Origin: an uncultured Acidobacteriota bacterium | Lineage (GTDB): Bacteria > Acidobacteriota > Thermoanaerobaculia > Gp7-AA8 | Assembly: GCA_937870635.1 (NCBI GenBank) | Contig: CALMZP010000109.1 | Coordinates: 21,947 to 85,946, forward strand | DNA length: 64,000 nucleotides | Reading direction: 5' to 3' | In this document: piece by piece, positions 32,036 to 40,716 of the stretch | Position numbering within the stretch: the first letter of the stretch is position 1 | Layout of the letters: the number at the start of each line of letters is the position of its first letter | Notes under the pieces: model-generated | Databases searched by the model: none | The model's input: only the letters and a program-made list of their open reading frames with translations | What the model was told of the DNA's origin: nothing | Translations under genes and position numbers: made by a program

Positions 32036-35000
32036 ATGAAAATCACCGACGTCTGTATCCGCAAACCGGTCTTCGCATGGATGATCATGATGGCAACGGT
32101 CGTCTTCGGCGGCGTGGCCGCGACGCGCATCGGCATCAGCCAGTTTCCGGACGTCGATTTTCCGACGATCAGCGTGGGCGTGGGCTGGGAGGGCGCGGCG
32201 CCGGAAGTCATCGAACAGGACGTCGTCGAAGTCATCGAAGAAGCGGTCATGCAGGTCGAGGGTGTCCGCAACGTCACCTCCACTTCACGGCAGGGTGGCG
32301 GCAACGTCAGCATCGAGCTCGATCTGTCCCGCAACGTCGATCTGGCGTTGCAGGACGTGCAGACCAAAGTCGCGCAGGCCGCGCGCCGGCTTCCGCGCGA
32401 CATCGAGCCGCCGGTCGTCTCCAAGAGCAATCCCGAAGATCAGCCGATCATGTGGGTCGGTCTGTCCGGCCCGTATTCGCAGCAGATGCTCGCCGATTAC
32501 GCACGCTATCGCGTGAAGGAGAAGCTGCAGACGGTTCCCGGCGTCGGTGAGATCCAGCTCGGGGGATATCTCGAACGGAACGTCCGCATCTGGCTCGACG
32601 GCGACAAGCTCGACGAGCGTCAGGTGACGGTGACCGAGGTGCTGGCGGCAGTGCAGCGGCAGCACGTCGAGCTGCCGGCGGGCCGCATCGAAACCTCCGG
32701 CAGAGAGATCAACGTCCGCGTTCTCGGCGAGGCGCTGAACCTCGACGAGTTTCGCCGTCTCGTCGTCAAGAATGTCGAAGGGGCTCCGGTTTATCTGAAC
32801 GACGTCGCCATCGTCGAGGACGGGTTCGAAGACGTCCGCCGGCTGTCGCGCGTGAACGGCCAGCCGGCGCAGGGGCTGGGTATCCGTAAGCAGCGCGGAT
32901 CGAACGCCGTGGCCGTGGCCACCGGGCTCAACGCCGCCATCGAGGAAATCCGGAAGACGCTGCCGCCGGGAATGGAGCTCGGTATCAACTTCGACTCGAC
33001 GAAGTTCATCGAGGAGTCGGTGCATGAGATCGAGTTCGAGCTGGTCCTCTCCGTCATCCTGACCGCTTTCGTCTGCTGGCTTTTCCTGGGGTCGCTCTCT
33101 TCGACCCTCAACGTCATCCTCGCCATTCCGATGTCGCTCCTCGGAACGGTTGCGTTCATCTACTTCTTCGGTTTCACGCTGAACACGTTCACGCTGCTGG
33201 CCCTCGCGCTCGCTGTAGGCATCGTTGTCGACGACGCGATCATGGTCATGGAGAACATCTTCCGTCACGGCGAGATGGGGAAGGACCGTGTCAGTGCGGC
33301 TCGCGAAGGGACCGAGGAGATCAGCTTCGCGGCGCTCGCGGCGACGCTCGCGATCTGCGCGATCTTCCTTCCGGTCGTTTTCATGCAGGGGGTCATCGGC
33401 AAGTTCTTCCTGCAGTTCGGCGTCACGCTGTGCGTTGCCGTCCTGCTGTCGTACGTGGAAGCCGTGACGCTTGCTCCCGCCCGGATGGCGCAGCTGATGA
33501 CCACAGGCCAGCGCGAAACGAAACTCGGGCATTTCGTCGACCAGGCCTTCGACCGTCTTTCCCGGTTCTACGCGCGCGTGCTGGCGATGGCGCTGAGACA
33601 CCCGATCACGGTGCTCGTCGGGGCCGTCGTGGTTTTTCTCGCGTCGATGTTCGTCTTCAAGAACCTCCCGAGCGAGTTCGTTCCGACGCAGGATCAGAGC
33701 CGTCTCATGGTCCGTCTCCAGACGGCGGTTGGATCCGATCTCACGGAAAGCGATCGGGTCTTTCAGCGCGCCGAACAGTTCCTGGTGGAGCAGAAGGAAG
33801 TCGAGCGCGTGTTCGGTGTCATCGGTGGCTTTGGCGGCGGCCAGGTCAACACGGGAATCATCTTCGTCACAATGCATCCTCCCGGCGACCGCGAGCTGTC
33901 GCAGCAGGAGTTCGCGAGCGTCGTCCGGAATGAGTTCAACTCCTACCCCGGCGTGCGCGCGGTGGTCCAGGACCTCTCGCAACAGGGCTTCACCGGCCAG
34001 CGCGGGTTTCCCGTCGAGTTCTCCGTCCGTGGCGCGGACTGGGACAAGCTCGTCGAGCATTCGAATGACATGCGCGAGAAGATCAGCGCCAGCGGGCTGG
34101 TCACCGACGTCGATACCGATTATCGCGTGGGCATGCCCGAGCTGCGCATCGTTCCCGACCGCGATCGGACCGCCGACCTCGGCGTCTCGGTCGAGGATGT
34201 GGCGACCTCGATCAATGCACTCGTGGGCGGTGTGCGCAGCGGGAAGTATTCGACGGGCGGCCGTCGCATCGACATCCGCACGCGCCTTCTTGCCGACCAG
34301 CGCTCGCGTCCCGAAGATCTGACACAGCTTCGCGTCCGGACACGCTCGGGCGATCTCGTTCCCCTTTCCGCGCTGGTGAAGGAAGACGAACGTCCGGCGC
34401 TGCAGTCCGTCACGCGCCGCGATCGCGAGCGCGCGATCAGCATCTTCGCCAACGTCGCCCCCGGTCACTCTCAGGATGAGGCGCTCGCGTACGTCGAGAA
34501 CCTCGGCAAACAACTGCCGCCGGGATATCGCGCCGTGCTGGGCGGTTCATCGGTCGCCTTCCGCGAGTCGATGGGACAGCTGATGTTCGCGCTGCTCCTC
34601 GGTCTTCTCGTCGCGTACATGGTCCTGGCGTCGCAGTTCAATTCTTTCCTGCATCCAGTGACGGTACTGTCGATCATTCCGCTCTCGATCGCGGGCGCTG
34701 CGTTCGCGCTGCTGCTCACCGGCAAGACCCTCAACATCTTCTCGATGATCGGACTGCTTCTCCTCCTCGGCATCGCGAAGAAGAACTCGATCATCCTCGT
34801 CGACTACGCGGTGCAGGCGCAGAACGACGGCCTCAACGCGCACGATGCCATGCTGAAGGCCGGTCCGGTCCGGCTGCGCCCGATCATGATGACGTCCGCC
34901 GCGACGATGATGGCCGCGGTGCCGCCCGCGCTCGCGCTTGGTCCGGGTTCGGAAACTCGAGGGCCGATGGCGATCGCCATCATCGGCGGCATCATCGTCT

Positions 35001-35122
35001 CGACGATCCTGTCGCTGGTCGTCGTCCCGGCATTCTTTGTCGTCGCCGATCGGATGAAGACGAGGCTCGGCGAGCTGATGCCCCGCCGCCGCTACGACGA
35101 AGAAGCCACACACGAGGTTTGA
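32036..35122 (+). CDS. RND/HAE1-family efflux transporter (cluster 1)
   Basis: MKITDVCIRKPVFAWMIMMATVVFGG, FPDVDFPTISV, GIVVDDAIMVMENI, GIAKKNSIILVDYA. Confidence 0.94.
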   Translation: MKITDVCIRKPVFAWMIMMATVVFGGVAATRIGISQFPDVDFPTISVGVGWEGAAPEVIEQDVVEVIEEAVMQVEGVRNVTSTSRQGGGNVSIELDLSRNVDLALQDVQTKVAQAARRLPRDIEPPVVSKSNPEDQPIMWVGLSGPYSQQMLADYARYRVKEKLQTVPGVGEIQLGGYLERNVRIWLDGDKLDERQVTVTEVLAAVQRQHVELPAGRIETSGREINVRVLGEALNLDEFRRLVVKNVEGAPVYLNDVAIVEDGFEDVRRLSRVNGQPAQGLGIRKQRGSNAVAVATGLNAAIEEIRKTLPPGMELGINFDSTKFIEESVHEIEFELVLSVILTAFVCWLFLGSLSSTLNVILAIPMSLLGTVAFIYFFGFTLNTFTLLALALAVGIVVDDAIMVMENIFRHGEMGKDRVSAAREGTEEISFAALAATLAICAIFLPVVFMQGVIGKFFLQFGVTLCVAVLLSYVEAVTLAPARMAQLMTTGQRETKLGHFVDQAFDRLSRFYARVLAMALRHPITVLVGAVVVFLASMFVFKNLPSEFVPTQDQSRLMVRLQTAVGSDLTESDRVFQRAEQFLVEQKEVERVFGVIGGFGGGQVNTGIIFVTMHPPGDRELSQQEFASVVRNEFNSYPGVRAVVQDLSQQGFTGQRGFPVEFSVRGADWDKLVEHSNDMREKISASGLVTDVDTDYRVGMPELRIVPDRDRTADLGVSVEDVATSINALVGGVRSGKYSTGGRRIDIRTRLLADQRSRPEDLTQLRVRTRSGDLVPLSALVKEDERPALQSVTRRDRERAISIFANVAPGHSQDEALAYVENLGKQLPPGYRAVLGGSSVAFRESMGQLMFALLLGLLVAYMVLASQFNSFLHPVTVLSIIPLSIAGAAFALLLTGKTLNIFSMIGLLLLLGIAKKNSIILVDYAVQAQNDGLNAHDAMLKAGPVRLRPIMMTSAATMMAAVPPALALGPGSETRGPMAIAIIGGIIVSTILSLVVVPAFFVVADRMKTRLGELMPRRRYDEEATHEV

Positions 35123-35158
35123 CGGATGACACGCTTTTTGAGGCGCCCTCCAACCAAG

Positions 35159-35242
35159 TCACTTCACCGCCGGCGGCGCCGCACACACTAGCGCCGCGGT
35201 GCCGATCAGGCGAATCGCATCACGCCGGTTGATTCCTGTCAT
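35159..35242 (-). pseudogene. Truncated Tat-signal-like micro-ORF (27 aa)
   Basis: Not in ORF track: ggaggcggcATG then MTGINRRDAIRLIGTAALVCAAPPAVK*. Confidence 0.4.
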
Positions 35243-36461
35243 GCCGCCTCCCGACGGTGTAGCCGGTGGCGAACCAGAGGATCGCCATCGGAATGCCGAA
35301 GATGAAGATCGAGCTCAGCCCGGCCGCGCGAACCGCGGCGACGAGCCATGAAGCGAAGGCATCGTTTGCGCGATAGATCGTCGTGTCGATGAAGTTCTTG
35401 GCCTTGTAGCGGCTCTCCGCGTCGACGGTGGTGTAAATCATTTCGCGGCCGGGGCGCATCAGCGAGAAATCGCCGGCGCGGTGAACGGTCTGGATGATGG
35501 CCAGCACGACCGCGGTCCGCCATTGTCCGGCGAACACCAGGCCGATCGTGACGAGGAGCGGGACCACGGACAGCGTGATGCGCAGACCGAAGTTTTGCAC
35601 GATGCGTCGCGTCAGAAGGATCTGGATCGCCAGGGCCACGCAATTGATCGTCAGATCGATCGTGGCGAAGAACGCCGTGCGCTCGCCCGAATCGGAGAAC
35701 GTCCTGCCGACTGCGTCGGCCTGCTCGACGTAGAGCACGGTCGAGACCGCGGTGTAGCAGATGATGAGGATCGCGATGCCGCGAAGGCTGATGACCTGCC
35801 AGGCCAGGCGGACGCCCGCCAGGATCGAGCCGCCGATCGGCCGCGCTTCCGTTGGTGCGGCCACAACTTCCTCGGGCCTCAGCCGGCGCATGGCCACCAT
35901 GCACGCCGCGGCGGCGGCGAGGAGCGTCGCCGAAAGCGCGAGGAGCGTCGACGTCGATACGTGCTCGGCGATGGTCGCGGTGATCGCCGGTCCGGTGAGG
36001 GCGCCGGCCGAACCTCCCGCGGAGACGTAACCGTAGACGCGCTTCGCCTGGTCAGTCGAGAACACGTCGCTGACGTTGCTCCAGAACAGCGACACGACGA
36101 ACAGATTGAAGACGCTCAGCCAGATGAAAAACGTGGCGGCGAGGGCCACGGTCGTTCCCGCCAGGAAGAGCGCGTAGAAGATGACCAGGTTCAGGATGAA
36201 AAAGCCGTAGACGGCGGGCAGCACGTGACGCTTCGGGAGCCGCTTCACCACCCAGCCGAAGATCGGGACGATGGCCAGCGTGGCGATGAACGTCCCCGTG
36301 AACAGCCACTGCAGCCTTGAAGCGCCCGTCTGCACACCCATCTCGTCGCGAACCGGCCGGAGGATGTAGTAGCTGCACAGAAGAAGAAAGAAGGATGCGA
36401 ATCCGAGGGTGACGCGGGAGAACTCGCCGGGCTCGAGAAGGCGCTTCGTGCGCTCAGCCAT
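35220..36461 (-). CDS. MFS / ATP:ADP-antiporter-like (COG3202-type) carrier
   Basis: About 12 TM; FASFFLLLCSYYILRPVRDEMGV. Confidence 0.7.
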   Translation of the reverse strand: MAERTKRLLEPGEFSRVTLGFASFFLLLCSYYILRPVRDEMGVQTGASRLQWLFTGTFIATLAIVPIFGWVVKRLPKRHVLPAVYGFFILNLVIFYALFLAGTTVALAATFFIWLSVFNLFVVSLFWSNVSDVFSTDQAKRVYGYVSAGGSAGALTGPAITATIAEHVSTSTLLALSATLLAAAAACMVAMRRLRPEEVVAAPTEARPIGGSILAGVRLAWQVISLRGIAILIICYTAVSTVLYVEQADAVGRTFSDSGERTAFFATIDLTINCVALAIQILLTRRIVQNFGLRITLSVVPLLVTIGLVFAGQWRTAVVLAIIQTVHRAGDFSLMRPGREMIYTTVDAESRYKAKNFIDTTIYRANDAFASWLVAAVRAAGLSSIFIFGIPMAILWFATGYTVGRRHDRNQPA

Positions 36462-36481
36462 CGCCCCCGATTCAACCACAG

Positions 36482-36566
36482 GTTTTGGACCTTGGATCCT
36501 GGACCCTGGATCTCAGACAACCGAGGTTTCGAAACTCTCCCAAGGTCCAGGGTCCAGGGTCCAGGT
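36482..36566. repeat. GACCTTG heptad inverted-repeat element 2
   Basis: ttttggaccttggatcctggaccctggatct ... ctcccaaggtccagggtccagggtccagg. Confidence 0.85.
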
Positions 36567-36569
36567 GCG

Positions 36570-37277
36570 TCAGCGATCGCCCCTGAAGGATTCGACGGCT
36601 TTGTTGAATTGATCGGGCTGCTCCATGTTCGACAGATGAGCGGCGCCGCGAATCGTCACCAGCGTCGCCTTCGGCGCCAGGGCGGCCATCCGCTGTGCGT
36701 CGGCGGGAGGAGTGATCGTGTCGGCGTCGCCGACGACGATGAGCGCCGGCACGGCGATGTTGCGCAGCGTGTCCGTCGAGTCGGGGCGCTCGGCCATCGC
36801 CTTCAGAGCCGCCGTGACGCCGGAGAGGGAACTGGACATCATGATCTGGCGCGCCTCGGTCACGAGCGCGGGCGGAGCCTGGGCCGTGAGCATCTTCGGC
36901 AGCATGGCGTCGACCACGACGGAGACACCCTTCGCCTTCACGTTTTCGATCGTCTCGTAGCGCCCTTTCCTGGCTTCCGCGGTATCCGGCGTCTCACGCG
37001 TGTCGATGAGGATCAGGCCCTTCATGCGCTCCGGGGCGATCCGGGCGATGGCGAAGCAGATGTAGCCGCCCATGGAGAGACCGGCCAGAAAAGCCTTGTC
37101 GATCTTCCGCGCATCCATCGCGGCGAGAACGTGCCGGGCGTAGTCATCCATCGTCATCTGGTCCGGCGGCGCGGCGGCCGTTCCGAAGCCGGGGAGGTCG
37201 GGAGCGAATCCGGGAAGCACGTTCTGCTTCGAGAAAACGCGCGACGACAGTGGGAAGCCGTGGATCCAGACGATCAT
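36570..37277 (-). CDS. Alpha/beta hydrolase
   Basis: MIVWIHGFPLSSRVF, nucleophile elbow GLSMGGY, VVGDADTITPP, GAAHLSNMEQP. Confidence 0.87.
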   Translation of the reverse strand: MIVWIHGFPLSSRVFSKQNVLPGFAPDLPGFGTAAAPPDQMTMDDYARHVLAAMDARKIDKAFLAGLSMGGYICFAIARIAPERMKGLILIDTRETPDTAEARKGRYETIENVKAKGVSVVVDAMLPKMLTAQAPPALVTEARQIMMSSSLSGVTAALKAMAERPDSTDTLRNIAVPALIVVGDADTITPPADAQRMAALAPKATLVTIRGAAHLSNMEQPDQFNKAVESFRGDR

Positions 37278-37385
37278 GAATAATCCCTTTCTGCATCGAG
37301 GGATACCCGGAAAGGCACCTTTCTTGCATGACTGTCCCCCTTTCCCCCGTCGGAACCAGAGGCCTGAAGAAAGAAGGAGAGATCG

Positions 37386-39029
37386 ATGACATGTTCCAGG
37401 TTCTCGCCCCTCGTATGTCTTCTGCTCGTTGCCGCCGCCCTGCCCTTGTTCGCTCAGTCGCCGCAGCCGGGGGAGCTTACCCCTGAAGCGGCGCAATTCA
37501 ATCAATGGTTCGAGGAAGCCGCGGCGGAGTTTGATGTGCCCGTCCAGGTGCTTCAGGCGGTCGCCTTTGCCGAAAGCCGCTGGCGCCATCTGGTGCCGGA
37601 GGCTCCACCGGAAGAATTCGAGGTCGATGGTGTCCGCCCCGTACGCGGCCGCCAGGCCGATCACGAATCGCGGCCTCCGGCGTTCGGAATCATGGGATTG
37701 CGCGATGACAATCACTTCGGCTACTCGCTGCGGGAAGCCGCGGCATTGATCGGGAAAACACCCGACGAGCTGAAGGAGAGTCCCCAGCTGAACATTCGTG
37801 GAGCCGCGGCACTGCTGCACAAGCTGAGCGGCGGAGCAGGGCGGGAAACCCCGCTCGAAGCGTGGGAGGACGCCGTTGCGCTGTACAGCGGGATTCCTCA
37901 GCCCGGCGTTGCCGAGATGTACACCTACGACATTTTCAACTCCATCCTCTCCGGGCGGGCCAGCGAGCGATTCCGGATCGCGCAGCAGGAGATCAGCCTG
38001 GCCAGCATTTATGGAGCGGAGAAGCTGCAGATTCTCTCCGCGCCGCGGCTGACGATCGATGTGCCGGCGCACGGTCCGGACGCCGCGCTCCGCCCGGAGA
38101 TCCTTTCGACCGATTACGGCCCGGCGCTGTGGGATCCGGCGCCCTCCTGCAACTACTCCGCGGGGCGCTCCACGACGGTGACGCACATCGCCGAGCACAT
38201 TGCCCAGGGCTCGTACGCGGGCACGATCTCATGGTTCAAGAACTGCTCGGCCAGTGTGAGCGCTCATTACGTCGTGCGATCCTCGGATGGCCAGGTCACA
38301 CAGATGGTGCGCGAGCATGACACGGCCTGGCATGTCGCCAGCCACAACAGCTACAGCGTCGGGATCGAGCACGAAGGGTTTGCGGAGGACTGCAGCTGGT
38401 ACACGACGGCCATGTACAACGGGTCCTCGCTGCTGACGCGCGACATCGCCGACTCGCACGGCATCGCCCGCACAGGGACCTATGATGCGTCACTCGGATG
38501 GGACACGGAGCTCGCTCGCGACTCGGAATGGAAGATCAAGGGACACACGAATTTCCCCACGACCAAGACCTGCCCGGGAGCCTGCTTCGACTGGCCGCGG
38601 TTCCGCGGCCTCGTCATCGGAGCCTGGTCGCAGATCGTCGACAACGCGGAGGCGCGTTTCAGCGCGAGCGCGAACTGGGGCGTGTCCACCTACAGCGCCC
38701 AGCGCTACGGCGCCAATTATCGGTACGCGAATCCTCAGGCCATCAGCGACGCGGCCTGGTACAAGTTCAATGTCCCGGCCACCGGGAATTACGAGGTCTA
38801 CGCGTGGTACCCGGCCAACAGCGGATACAACGACTCGACGCCGTTTGTGATCGTGACCTCGAGCGGCAACGTCACGGTCAACGTCAACCAGCGGGTCAAC
38901 GGCGGGACCTGGGTCAGCCTCGGCATCTTCAACATCGCCGCAGGTGACGCGAACAAGGTGGCTGTCAGCCGCTGGACGAACGGCGTCGGATACGTGATCG
39001 CCGACGCGGTGAAACTCGTGGCACGATGA
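37386..39029 (+). CDS. Secreted peptidoglycan hydrolase: lysozyme-like + amidase_2 + golvesin-like C-terminal domain
   Basis: Signal peptide; VLQAVAFAESRWRHL / AFGIMGLRDD; HIAEHIAQGSYAGTISWFKN...SVGIEHEG...KGHTNFP; ARFSASANWGVSTYSAQRYGANYRYA...AVKLVAR. Confidence 0.83.
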   Translation: MTCSRFSPLVCLLLVAAALPLFAQSPQPGELTPEAAQFNQWFEEAAAEFDVPVQVLQAVAFAESRWRHLVPEAPPEEFEVDGVRPVRGRQADHESRPPAFGIMGLRDDNHFGYSLREAAALIGKTPDELKESPQLNIRGAAALLHKLSGGAGRETPLEAWEDAVALYSGIPQPGVAEMYTYDIFNSILSGRASERFRIAQQEISLASIYGAEKLQILSAPRLTIDVPAHGPDAALRPEILSTDYGPALWDPAPSCNYSAGRSTTVTHIAEHIAQGSYAGTISWFKNCSASVSAHYVVRSSDGQVTQMVREHDTAWHVASHNSYSVGIEHEGFAEDCSWYTTAMYNGSSLLTRDIADSHGIARTGTYDASLGWDTELARDSEWKIKGHTNFPTTKTCPGACFDWPRFRGLVIGAWSQIVDNAEARFSASANWGVSTYSAQRYGANYRYANPQAISDAAWYKFNVPATGNYEVYAWYPANSGYNDSTPFVIVTSSGNVTVNVNQRVNGGTWVSLGIFNIAAGDANKVAVSRWTNGVGYVIADAVKLVAR

Positions 39030-39088
39030 TCGTTCCGGATAGTGGAAGGGGTCGGTGGCGAGCGCCTTGCGCTTCCCACCGATCCCGG

Positions 39089-39170
39089 GTCATCGAGAGG
39101 CGAAGGACCTCGAACCACGTCAAGCGTATTTTGAGGTCCTTCGGCGTCTACGCGCCTCAGGATGACGTGA
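39089..39170. repeat. REP-like element, copy 2
   Basis: gtcatcgagaggcgaaggacctc...ttttgaggtccttcggcgtctacgcgcctcaggatgacgtga; near-identical core to 12948-13048. Confidence 0.82.
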
Positions 39171-39188
39171 ACGACGCACTCGCGGCGG

Positions 39189-39216
39189 TTGACGGTTAAC
39201 GGTTAACGATTAACGG
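39189..39216. repeat. GTTAACG heptad direct array
   Basis: ttgacggttaacggttaacgattaacgg immediately upstream of the SSS gene. Confidence 0.85.
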
Positions 39217-39237
39217 ACGGTACAATCCCCGTCCAGT

Positions 39238-40716
39238 TTGCACGCGATCGATCTCGCCATCATCGTCGCCTACCTCGTCGCCGTCGTCGGCGCGGGGTTC
39301 TACTTTGGCCGCCGCCAGCTCTCCACCCAGCGCTACTTCGTCGGGGGACGCGAAGTTCCGTGGTGGGCGATCTCCGCGTCGATCGTGGCGACGGAGACCT
39401 CGACCGTCACGTTCATCTCCGTGCCAGGCATCGCCTTCGCGGCCGGCGGCGACTTCCGGTTCATCCAGATCGTATTCGGCTATCTGGTAGCGCGCATCGT
39501 GATCTCGGTGCTCTTCATGCCGCGCTACTTCCGGCGGGAGCTCGTCACCGTCTATCAGCTGCTGCAGGACCGGTTCGGCGGCGCGGTGAAATCGCTCGCG
39601 GCTTCGCTCTTCGTCGTGATGCGGACCATCGCCGACGGCGTGCGCCTTCTGCTCACCGCCTTCGTGCTCGCGGCCGTGTTCAAGAGCCTCGACCTCGCCG
39701 ACAGCGCGGTCAGCGGGTCGATCATCGCCATCGGTGTCGTCATGATCATCTTCACGCTGATCGGTGGCATCGAGGCCATCGTGTGGATCGAAGTCGTTCA
39801 GCTGCTGATCTACATCGGAGGCGCGATCGCCGCGGCGGTCATCCTCGCCGGACAGATTCCGGGCGGCATCCCCTCGGCCGTCGATCTCGGCCAGATGTTC
39901 GACAAGTTTCGATTTCTCGATTTTTCGTTCGACATGACGAAGACCTACACGTTCTGGTCGGGAGTCATCGGCGGCGCGTTCCTGACGATGAGCACGCACG
40001 GCACCGATCAGTACATGGTGCAGCGCTACCTCTGTACCGATCGTCCGCGCAAGGCTTCCCTGGCACTGCTCGTCTCCGGCGTCGTCGTTCTCGCGCAGTT
40101 CCTCGGATTCCTCTTCATCGGCGTGCTTCTGTTTGCGTTCTATCGTCCCGACCGGATGGCCGGATACGGCCCGACGTCGGGCGCGGCGCCGTTCGCCGCC
40201 GCCGATCAGGTCTTCCCCGACTTCATCACGAACCACCTGCCGATCGGGCTCTCCGGGCTGGTCGTCGCGGCGATCTTCGCCGCGGCAATGTCGTCATCGC
40301 TCAATTCGATCGCGGCGACGGTGGTGTCCGATCTCTACACGCCGCTGCGGCCGGGACGCCCCGATCGCCATTACCTCAACGTCTCCAAACTGGTGACGGT
40401 CATTGCCGGCATCGTCCAGATTGCGGTCGGCGTGGCCATGCAGCATTCGGCGAAGTCGGCCCTGGCGATCGTCCTGTCCATCGCCTCCCTCATCAACGGC
40501 CCCATCCTCGGCGTCTTCCTCCTGGGATGGCTGCGGTCCTCCGCTACGCGCACCGCTGCATTCACTGGGATGCTCACCGGCCTCGCCGTGATTCTCTACG
40601 TGGCGTTCGCAACGAAGATCGCCTGGCCGTGGTACACGCTCATCGGGAGCGCAACGACGTTCCTCGTCGGCTCACTCGTCAGCGCTTTCGGAGCAAGAAC
40701 GAATGAAACGCCTTGA
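39238..40716 (+). CDS. Sodium:solute symporter (SSS) family
   Basis: LAIIVAYLVAVVGAGFYFGRRQLSTQRYFVGGREVPWWAIS...STHGTDQYMVQRYL; TTG start. Confidence 0.9.
   Translation: MHAIDLAIIVAYLVAVVGAGFYFGRRQLSTQRYFVGGREVPWWAISASIVATETSTVTFISVPGIAFAAGGDFRFIQIVFGYLVARIVISVLFMPRYFRRELVTVYQLLQDRFGGAVKSLAASLFVVMRTIADGVRLLLTAFVLAAVFKSLDLADSAVSGSIIAIGVVMIIFTLIGGIEAIVWIEVVQLLIYIGGAIAAAVILAGQIPGGIPSAVDLGQMFDKFRFLDFSFDMTKTYTFWSGVIGGAFLTMSTHGTDQYMVQRYLCTDRPRKASLALLVSGVVVLAQFLGFLFIGVLLFAFYRPDRMAGYGPTSGAAPFAAADQVFPDFITNHLPIGLSGLVVAAIFAAAMSSSLNSIAATVVSDLYTPLRPGRPDRHYLNVSKLVTVIAGIVQIAVGVAMQHSAKSALAIVLSIASLINGPILGVFLLGWLRSSATRTAAFTGMLTGLAVILYVAFATKIAWPWYTLIGSATTFLVGSLVSAFGARTNETP

Noticed and set aside
32285-34513. 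742-aa minus-strand ORF opposite the RND transporter
   Set aside because: Shadow ORF with low-complexity Arg/Asp-rich sequence; the RND frame is unambiguous.
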